Below the pieces are notes generated by a model. The model saw nothing but the letters and a program-made list of their open reading frames with translations, was not told where the DNA came from and did no database searches. This document shows positions 4,531-9,820 of a stretch of DNA of 9,820 nucleotides, in pieces; within the stretch, counting starts at the first letter, position 1; every line of letters begins with the position of its first letter. Position numbers and translations under genes: made by a program. Source of the stretch: Lachnospiraceae bacterium (lineage in GTDB: Bacteria; Bacillota; Clostridia; Lachnospirales; Lachnospiraceae); the NCBI GenBank assembly GCA_003453515.1, contig DMLD01000099.1, forward strand, positions 1 to 9,820. The letters are read 5' to 3'.

Positions 4531-6601
4531 AATGTTTCGAATTATTAATCGCCATTTCGCAGAAGGTCTCCTGTGCGCTTACGGATCTCTTGCCGCGCAT
4601 ATCGACTTTCTCATATTTGCCGTCCGGCTGCATGAGCCGGGCTTTTTTTGTATCCGAAAGCTGGATGTTCAGTATCTCGATCACGTCCTGCTTAAGAGTA
4701 GGATCCTCAACGGGAAAGAGTATCTCCACGCGCTTGTCAAGGTTTCTTGGCATCCAGTCGGCACTGCCCATATATATCTCAGGGTTCCCATCGTTTTCAA
4801 AGTAAAATATCCTCGAGTGCTCCAAAAAGTTCCCTACGATGGAGCGGACGCGTATGTTCTCGCTTAGATCCTTTACCCCTGCCCTCAGACAGCAGATACC
4901 GCGAACTATGAGATCGATCTGCACGCCCTCAGCTGAAGCCTTGTAGAGAGCCTCTATGATCTCTCTGTCGCACAAGGAGTTCATCTTTGCTATGATACGC
5001 GCGGGATGCTCCTTGGACGCATTTCTGATCTCACGGTCTATAAGTGAGATAAATTTGTCCCTCAGCCACTGGGGTGCGAGAGTGAGCTTGTTCCATCCGA
5101 GCGGCTCGGAGTAGCCTGAAAGCATGTTGAATACTGCGGTCGCATCCTCGCCGAAGCTTCTCTTGCAGGTCATAAGACCCATATCCGTATACAGCTTTGC
5201 TGTTGAGTCGTTGTAATTTCCGGTTCCCAGATGTACGTATCTGCGGATACCGTCCTCCTCGCGTCTGACCACAAGGGTAATCTTGGAGTGAGTCTTCAGT
5301 CCGACAAGACCGTATATAACGTGACATCCCGCCTCCTCAAGCTTTCTCGCCCAGACTATGTTGTTTTCCTCATCAAAGCGAGCCTTGAGCTCCACGAGCA
5401 CCGAGACCTGCTTGCCGTTTTCGGCTGCCTTTGCCAAGGACGCAATGATCGGAGAGTTTGAGCTGACACGATAGAGCGTCTGCTTGATCGCGAGCACATC
5501 GGGGTCTGTGGCTGCCTGCGCGACAAATCTTACGACCGGGTCGAAGGATTCATACGGGTGGTGCAGCAGTATATCGTGCTCCCTTATCTGATCAAATAGA
5601 TCCTCGTCGGGCTTTAGATACTTTGGCTGCTTCGGCGTAAAGGGCTTTTCCTTCAGGTGGTCGAAGCCGTCAAGTAAGTATACCTTCATCAAAAACGTAA
5701 GGTCAAGAGGTCCCTTTATGCGGTATATGGATTCCTCGCCTATCGGGAGCTCGCGTTTCAGTATTTTCAGAAGCTGCTTGTCGATACCCGACTCTACCTC
5801 AAGCCGTATGGGCTCGCCCCATTGGCGGCGCTTAAGCTGCTTTTCTATCTCGACCAGAAGGTCGGCTGCTTCATCCTCGTCAAACGGAAGATCGGCGTTT
5901 CGCATTACCCGGTACGGAGTTGCACACAGAACCTTGTAGCCGGTAAACAGTCTGTGGATATTTTTCTCGATGATCTGCTCGAGAAGTATCACGGTCGTAC
6001 AGTTGTCCTCATCGGTCGGGATCGTTACGACTCTGGGAAGCCCCGACGGGACCTGGACAGTGGCGAAGTCGACCGTGTATTTGTCCTTTTTATCCTGCAG
6101 CAGTGCACAGATGTTGAGATACTTGTTTCTGATCAGAGGAAACGGTCTTGAGGAGTCGACGGCCATGGGCGTGAGTACGGGAAACACTTCGGAAGAAAAA
6201 TACTTGTCCACGTACTCTGACTGCTCATCGTTTAAGTCCTCAAAATAGGAGATGATCTTTAGGCCGTTTGTTTTCAGCATCGGGATAAATGAGCGGTTGT
6301 AGGTCGTATACTGTCGCTCGACAAAGTCATGCGTGTAGTCGAGGATAGCGTTGATCTGCTCTATTGCAGTCATCCCTGCGATGTCAAGACCTTTGTAACC
6401 TGCATTCACCTGATCCTTCAGGGAGGCGACACGCACCATGAAAAACTCATCCAGATTTGATGAGGTTATACTTAAAAATTTGAGCCTCTCCATCAGAGGT
6501 ATCGTATTGTCCTTTGCCTCGGACAGAATACGGTCGTCAAAATCAAGCCAGCTAAGCTCCCTGTTAAAAAACTTCTCTCGATCGGTTAATTTCTCTTCCA
6601 T
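4529..6601 (-). CDS. ppk1: Polyphosphate kinase 1
   Basis: Reversibly transfers the gamma-phosphate of ATP to inorganic polyphosphate; a membrane-associated or cytoplasmic homo-oligomer. At 690 residues it has the full PPK1 length. The N-domain opens with FFNRELSWLDFDDRILSEA (11-29), followed by the middle domain and two phospholipase-D-like catalytic domains (about 335-500 and 505-680). The autophosphorylated histidine is H438 in GLKTHSK, and the second active-site histidine is H595 in FLEHSRIFY; these match E. coli H435 and H592 with a constant offset. ELKARFDEENN and QTLYR supply further active-site basic residues. The ribosome site GGAG lies 7 bases before the ATG. It follows the Ppx-like gene by 65 bases, forming a polyphosphate synthesis and turnover pair. 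The 3' end overlaps palindrome B. Confidence 0.97.
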   Translation of the reverse strand: MEEKLTDREKFFNRELSWLDFDDRILSEAKDNTIPLMERLKFLSITSSNLDEFFMVRVASLKDQVNAGYKGLDIAGMTAIEQINAILDYTHDFVERQYTTYNRSFIPMLKTNGLKIISYFEDLNDEQSEYVDKYFSSEVFPVLTPMAVDSSRPFPLIRNKYLNICALLQDKKDKYTVDFATVQVPSGLPRVVTIPTDEDNCTTVILLEQIIEKNIHRLFTGYKVLCATPYRVMRNADLPFDEDEAADLLVEIEKQLKRRQWGEPIRLEVESGIDKQLLKILKRELPIGEESIYRIKGPLDLTFLMKVYLLDGFDHLKEKPFTPKQPKYLKPDEDLFDQIREHDILLHHPYESFDPVVRFVAQAATDPDVLAIKQTLYRVSSNSPIIASLAKAAENGKQVSVLVELKARFDEENNIVWARKLEEAGCHVIYGLVGLKTHSKITLVVRREEDGIRRYVHLGTGNYNDSTAKLYTDMGLMTCKRSFGEDATAVFNMLSGYSEPLGWNKLTLAPQWLRDKFISLIDREIRNASKEHPARIIAKMNSLCDREIIEALYKASAEGVQIDLIVRGICCLRAGVKDLSENIRVRSIVGNFLEHSRIFYFENDGNPEIYMGSADWMPRNLDKRVEILFPVEDPTLKQDVIEILNIQLSDTKKARLMQPDGKYEKVDMRGKRSVSAQETFCEMAINNSKH

Positions 6602-6666
6602 ATGTATTCTCCATTTCAGTTATAGGTTAAGGAAATCGGATATAAGCGTTTTCAAAGAAATGATAA

Positions 6667-8181
6667 TCAGCTTCTTCCGCTCTTTTTCTGCACAAGCTTG
6701 GGACGGATACCGAATATCTCCTCGAAGGCGTTTGCCTTGTCGTGAAAAAGACCTTTTTCCAAGGTGATATCAGCCATCGTATCGGCAGTGACCGTCAGTA
6801 CGCCGCCGTCCAAGGTCACACCGACCGATTTGATCTTGTGACGGTTGCTCTTGTCGAGGACGTTGGCGGTCTTTAGTATGGCGTTTAGCTTTATGACAGT
6901 GATATACTGCTCTCTGGATATATCTTCGCGAAGCTCTAAGTAGTCGGGAAATCTGTCCTCGTTGTAACGTATGATGTTTGCTATCATGCGCCTTTCACGG
7001 TCTGATATACCTATAAGCTCCGTTGCCATCACTATGTGATACGAGTTGGAACGCCCGCGCTGGTCGCTTATAAATGCTCCAACATTGTGAAGCGTTACGG
7101 CTATACGAAGCAGAAGTCTTTCGCGCCTGCCAAGACCGTGGAACTTTTTGATCTTGTCAAATATCTGCGTCGCCAATCTGTCAACCGTTTCTATATGTTC
7201 CATGTCCGAGTGATACTTGATGGCTACGTTTCTTGCAGCTGCGATGATGTCTTCGCTGAAGTCGTGATCCGGTTTGAGTTTAAGTCTTTTTTCGGCGAAC
7301 TCCGCCGCCATACTGTCGCATAGATCGATGGGAGAGAGGATGATCTTGTCGCATTCGGTCAGTGTTGCGATCTTTCTGAGTATCAGGATAGTCGGCAGCA
7401 CCAGTTGCGAGGCCTCCTTGGATACGCCCGAGAGCAATCCCTTGATCTTTGATAAAGCTTTGCTTTTCATGAAGCCGTCAAATTCGGCTTTTTTATCACG
7501 CATATAGTAGTAGGCGTCGGGGATCATCCCACCGACGGCTATGATGTGCCGGATGCGGATTTCGCCCAGGTTGTGCCTCAAGAAGTTGGTTATATCTTTT
7601 TCTATATACTCATCGACCAAGGAGGTGTAGTCATAGGTTTCCTCCTCCATGACCTGCAGCAGCTCATGGATACGCGACGATCCGAGCAACAGGTTGCTTG
7701 TCACCTGAAGAACACCGTTGTTGAAAACAGAGAGCTGAAGCGAGCCTGCCCCGACATCGACCGTCATCAAGCCGTCGTGGGAGAGCTGTTCGAAACGGGA
7801 TTCGTTTACGGCAAGTGCCTTATAATACAGGAATCTTGCCTCTGTATTTGAGAGGATCCTGACGTTGTAGCCGGTCTGTATGCGGATCTGATCGATGAGC
7901 ACGAGCATGTTTTCCGCCTCTCTGATACCGCTTGTTCCGTATACATCAGAGGAATCCACGTCGAACTCTTCCATGATCCGCGTGAAATCATTCAGGGTGG
8001 AGCATATCTCGGTCATGCTCCTGTAAGAGATAAAGCCGGTAGAGTAGGTCTCAACTCCGATCGCAAACTTTTTCCTGACATGTGTCAGGGGGACGATACC
8101 GTTTTTCTTGGATATCTCAAAGATCTTGAGTGAGAGCTCGCTCGATCCGAGATTGATAGCCCCGTAAATGTGACCTGCCAT
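6667..8181 (-). CDS. Ppx/GppA-family protein (exopolyphosphatase-like) with altered active-site motifs
   Basis: Family members hydrolyse polyphosphate or pppGpp from the end. The 504-residue protein has an N-terminal ASKHA phosphatase half (about 1-300) and a C-terminal HD-like half (about 310-504), the usual Ppx layout. Family marks seen are GTSGIREAENM (82-92), the SNTEARF segment (111-117) with E114, and VDVGAGSLQLSVF (141-153). Deviations from the classical wording: the first phosphate motif reads INLGSSE (N10 where an Asp is expected), the DIGGGSTE motif reads DVGAGSLQ (A145, Q149), and the HD metal pair reads HN (365-366). The Q may be common in clostridial homologues; the N10 and A145 changes look unusual. 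So it is a Ppx homologue by fold and ppk linkage, of uncertain activity. GGAGG sits 7 bases before the ATG. Partner gene ppk1 follows. Confidence 0.85.
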   Translation of the reverse strand: MAGHIYGAINLGSSELSLKIFEISKKNGIVPLTHVRKKFAIGVETYSTGFISYRSMTEICSTLNDFTRIMEEFDVDSSDVYGTSGIREAENMLVLIDQIRIQTGYNVRILSNTEARFLYYKALAVNESRFEQLSHDGLMTVDVGAGSLQLSVFNNGVLQVTSNLLLGSSRIHELLQVMEEETYDYTSLVDEYIEKDITNFLRHNLGEIRIRHIIAVGGMIPDAYYYMRDKKAEFDGFMKSKALSKIKGLLSGVSKEASQLVLPTILILRKIATLTECDKIILSPIDLCDSMAAEFAEKRLKLKPDHDFSEDIIAAARNVAIKYHSDMEHIETVDRLATQIFDKIKKFHGLGRRERLLLRIAVTLHNVGAFISDQRGRSNSYHIVMATELIGISDRERRMIANIIRYNEDRFPDYLELREDISREQYITVIKLNAILKTANVLDKSNRHKIKSVGVTLDGGVLTVTADTMADITLEKGLFHDKANAFEEIFGIRPKLVQKKSGRS

Positions 8182-8210
8182 AAGCGGTCCTCCTTATATA
8201 AATGATACAG

Positions 8211-8240
8211 AGGAAGCACTGATGATATCAGCGCTTCCCT
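8211..8240 (-). repeat. 3'-end palindrome C between tyrA and the Ppx-like gene
   Basis: On the minus strand, arms GGAAGCGCTGAT and ATCAGTGCTTCC around an ATC loop, 12 pairs with one G-U. It starts 6 bases after the tyrA stop (8249-8247) and ends about 20 bases before the GGAGG of the next gene. It resembles palindrome B in sequence and A in length. As there is no T-run, it may tune 3' stability of the upstream transcript or partially attenuate the ppx-ppk part of the operon. Confidence 0.75.
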
Positions 8241-8246
8241 AATTCC

Positions 8247-9350
8247 TTAATCGCGGTTTACGATGTCATAATGGTTCTGTCTGAGCAGCTCCTTGGCCTT
8301 CTTCAGATCACCGCCCGAGCCCAGCTCGATGCGAAGGACTCCGTCGGAGAACTCACGATTGTTTATGATGCCGATGTTTCGTATGCTGATGCCGCCAACA
8401 GAAAGTATGGTGGCTACGGTCGCTATCGCGCCTGCGCGGTCATCGATATTGACATAGAGCTCGTGCATTTTTCCGATAAGCAGGGCAGAGTTTTTTGGAA
8501 GAGAATCCCTGTACTCGCCGGCGCTTTCAAAGGCATCGTATATGGTCTTGCCGGTGTGTGAGCAGACACCTGTTTTGTATTCATTCATAAGCCGGATGAA
8601 TTCGTCAAGATATTTGTCGATCATGTCTGAATTCATCATACAGATATCCTCCCACATTTGGGGAGAGGACGAGGCTATGCGTGTGATATCGCGAAAGCCT
8701 CCTGCGGCGAATCTCTTCAGGGTCTGATCGTTGTCATCGTTTTCGCGGACAAGGTTTACCAGAGCAGCCGCGACCAGATGGGGGATGTGCGAGATAAGGG
8801 CAGTGATCGTATCGTGTCTCGCGGGATCGAGTACAACGGTAGTTGCTCCCGTAGATGTAAGCAGCTCCTTTAGAAGCGCCACATCCTCATCCGAGTTCTC
8901 GTCGGATGGCGTGAGGAGATAAAACGCATTTTCAAGAAGTATCGGTGATGCGTTCTTAAAGCCTGTTTTTTCGGAGCCTGCCATGGGATGTCCGCCGATG
9001 AACTTGGCGCCCATGCCCAGATCTGCCGCGCTTTCGCATATCCCGCCCTTGACGCTTCCGACATCCGTGATGATACACTCAGGTGATGCCACCCTCTTAA
9101 CAACAGGTAAAAACTCAACGATCTTTGTCACGGGTGCGCATAAAAAGATGACATCACATTCGGCAAAGCTCTCATCCACCTCGTAGACAAGCTTGTCGAT
9201 GATGCCGTCTCTGACACCCTCGTCCAGATCCTCATTTTTCCTGCGACTATAAACAAGGACACGGATATCCGCGCCCTTGCTTTTGAGTGCTTTGGCTATC
9301 GAGCCTCCGATCAGTCCAAAGCCTATAAATCCCAGATTTAAATGCTGCAT
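8247..9350 (-). CDS. tyrA: Prephenate dehydrogenase with C-terminal ACT domain
   Basis: Oxidative decarboxylation of prephenate to 4-hydroxyphenylpyruvate with NAD(P), in tyrosine synthesis in the cytosol. The 367-residue protein begins with a Rossmann motif GFGLIG (10-15). GGHPMAGSEKTGF at 119-131 gives the catalytic H121 and E127. HDTITALISHIPH and GGFRDITRIASSSPQMW carry the prephenate-binding His and Arg. The last 73 residues (295-367), with ELYVNIDDRAGAIATVATIL, form an ACT domain, expected to mediate tyrosine feedback. There is no fused chorismate mutase. GGAG lies 9 bases before the ATG; the start is only 3 bases after the preceding gene's stop, so translation is probably coupled to it. 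Neighbours are not aromatic-pathway genes within the window. Confidence 0.95.
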   Translation of the reverse strand: MQHLNLGFIGFGLIGGSIAKALKSKGADIRVLVYSRRKNEDLDEGVRDGIIDKLVYEVDESFAECDVIFLCAPVTKIVEFLPVVKRVASPECIITDVGSVKGGICESAADLGMGAKFIGGHPMAGSEKTGFKNASPILLENAFYLLTPSDENSDEDVALLKELLTSTGATTVVLDPARHDTITALISHIPHLVAAALVNLVRENDDNDQTLKRFAAGGFRDITRIASSSPQMWEDICMMNSDMIDKYLDEFIRLMNEYKTGVCSHTGKTIYDAFESAGEYRDSLPKNSALLIGKMHELYVNIDDRAGAIATVATILSVGGISIRNIGIINNREFSDGVLRIELGSGGDLKKAKELLRQNHYDIVNRD

Positions 9351-9353
9351 ATA

Positions 9354-9820
9354 TCAAATCTCCGAGTAACCAAAGCTGTTGACCATAGCGTCGATCTTCT
9401 GACCTCTCTGGCAATAAGGACAGTTCTCCTGTGAATAGGTCTCGTAATCAGGCAGATCGTCAGCCGAGAAGATGTGGTTGACCTCGTGACCGAAGATCTC
9501 TCCCGATGCGGAGAAGATGGATGAAACGCCCTGTATGATGCCGCCGTAATACTGGATGCACTCGATACCTCTTGCAATGGTACGTCCGGTCGTAGCGGAA
9601 GCCAAAAGCAGCAGTATATTTTTATTGCGGATCATAGGTTGTAGGTTGTCCCTGAATATCATCTGTCCGCCGTTTCCAAACTCAGGTGTCACGACGTAGA
9701 GTGAGTCGTGCGTATTCAAAGACATAACGCCGTTTTTCTTGAGTTCTTCAGCGAGATAACCTCCTATGACCTCACAGCCGTCGGTACATACGATGGTGTC
9801 TATGGGCTTGTTGTACTGAT
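9354..9820 (-). CDS. Orotate-phosphoribosyltransferase-like PRTase-fold protein, C-terminal part (cut by right window edge)
   Basis: The reading frame is open to the window edge; 154 residues are visible and the start is outside (an internal ATG at 9725 is not the start, since the preceding 31 codons are clean). The opening DTIVCTDGCEVIGGYLAEEL matches the substrate-binding turn of type I PRTases. ILLLLASATTGRT occupies the PRPP-loop position, keeping TTG-x-T but with Leu-Ala where the acidic pair (normally DD or ED) sits. Near the end NCPYCQRG has a CxxC pair that could bind zinc. I recall similar proteins annotated as orotate phosphoribosyltransferase next to tyrA in Lachnospiraceae. With the acidic pair absent, catalysis is doubtful; a PRPP-sensing or other regulatory role is equally open. 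Stop codon lies 3 bases before tyrA. Confidence 0.75.
   Translation of the reverse strand, partial: QYNKPIDTIVCTDGCEVIGGYLAEELKKNGVMSLNTHDSLYVVTPEFGNGGQMIFRDNLQPMIRNKNILLLLASATTGRTIARGIECIQYYGGIIQGVSSIFSASGEIFGHEVNHIFSADDLPDYETYSQENCPYCQRGQKIDAMVNSFGYSEI

Noticed and set aside
9354..9725. A complete 123-codon gene starting at the ATG at 9725
   Set aside because: The frame continues without a stop for 31 codons to the window edge with a clear PRTase substrate-turn sequence, so the gene starts outside the window.

Overview
The window looks like chromosomal DNA of a low-to-mid GC Gram-positive anaerobe, most likely Clostridia and plausibly Lachnospiraceae. The grounds are strong GGAGG-type ribosome sites, frequent ATA isoleucine codons, consensus sigma-A promoters, and protein types I recall from that family: a PAP2_3-type membrane protein beside a PssA/Psd pair, and an orotate-PRTase-like gene just ahead of an ACT-domain TyrA. 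This placement is from memory and inspection, not a search. All genes are intact except the two cut by the window edges. I see no mobile element, CRISPR array, tRNA or rRNA.

Left block (1-2862, minus strand): a membrane-lipid cluster reading right to left: a PAP2_3 family protein, an LPG_synthase_TM (YbhN/MprF flippase-domain) protein, CDP-diacylglycerol-serine O-phosphatidyltransferase (PssA), and the start of phosphatidylserine decarboxylase (Psd). PssA and Psd together make phosphatidylethanolamine; the first two are likely lipid-phosphate or lipid-translocation partners. A strong extended -10 promoter lies ahead of the PAP2 gene.

Centre (2863-4404): a divergent control region with two back-to-back near-consensus promoters and a perfect 6+6 inverted repeat between them. 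It drives the left block one way and uppP (undecaprenyl-diphosphatase) plus rnhA (RNase HI) the other way. The promoter pair places phospholipid synthesis and undecaprenyl-phosphate recycling side by side.

Convergent gap (4405-4528): 124 bases almost entirely made of inverted repeats. Two of them, with a third between tyrA and ppx, form a small family of related palindromes, each placed at the 3' end of a gene and in the orientation of that gene.

Right block (4529-9820, minus strand): a PRTase-like gene (cut by the right edge), tyrA, a Ppx/GppA-like gene and ppk1. Ppk1 and the Ppx-like protein form a polyphosphate module, although several expected catalytic residues of the Ppx-like protein are changed. 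The PRTase-like protein lacks the acidic pair of the PRPP loop. The most unusual signals are the 3'-end palindromes, the altered enzyme signatures, and the shared divergent control region. I see no clear new multi-gene system; most genes are housekeeping.
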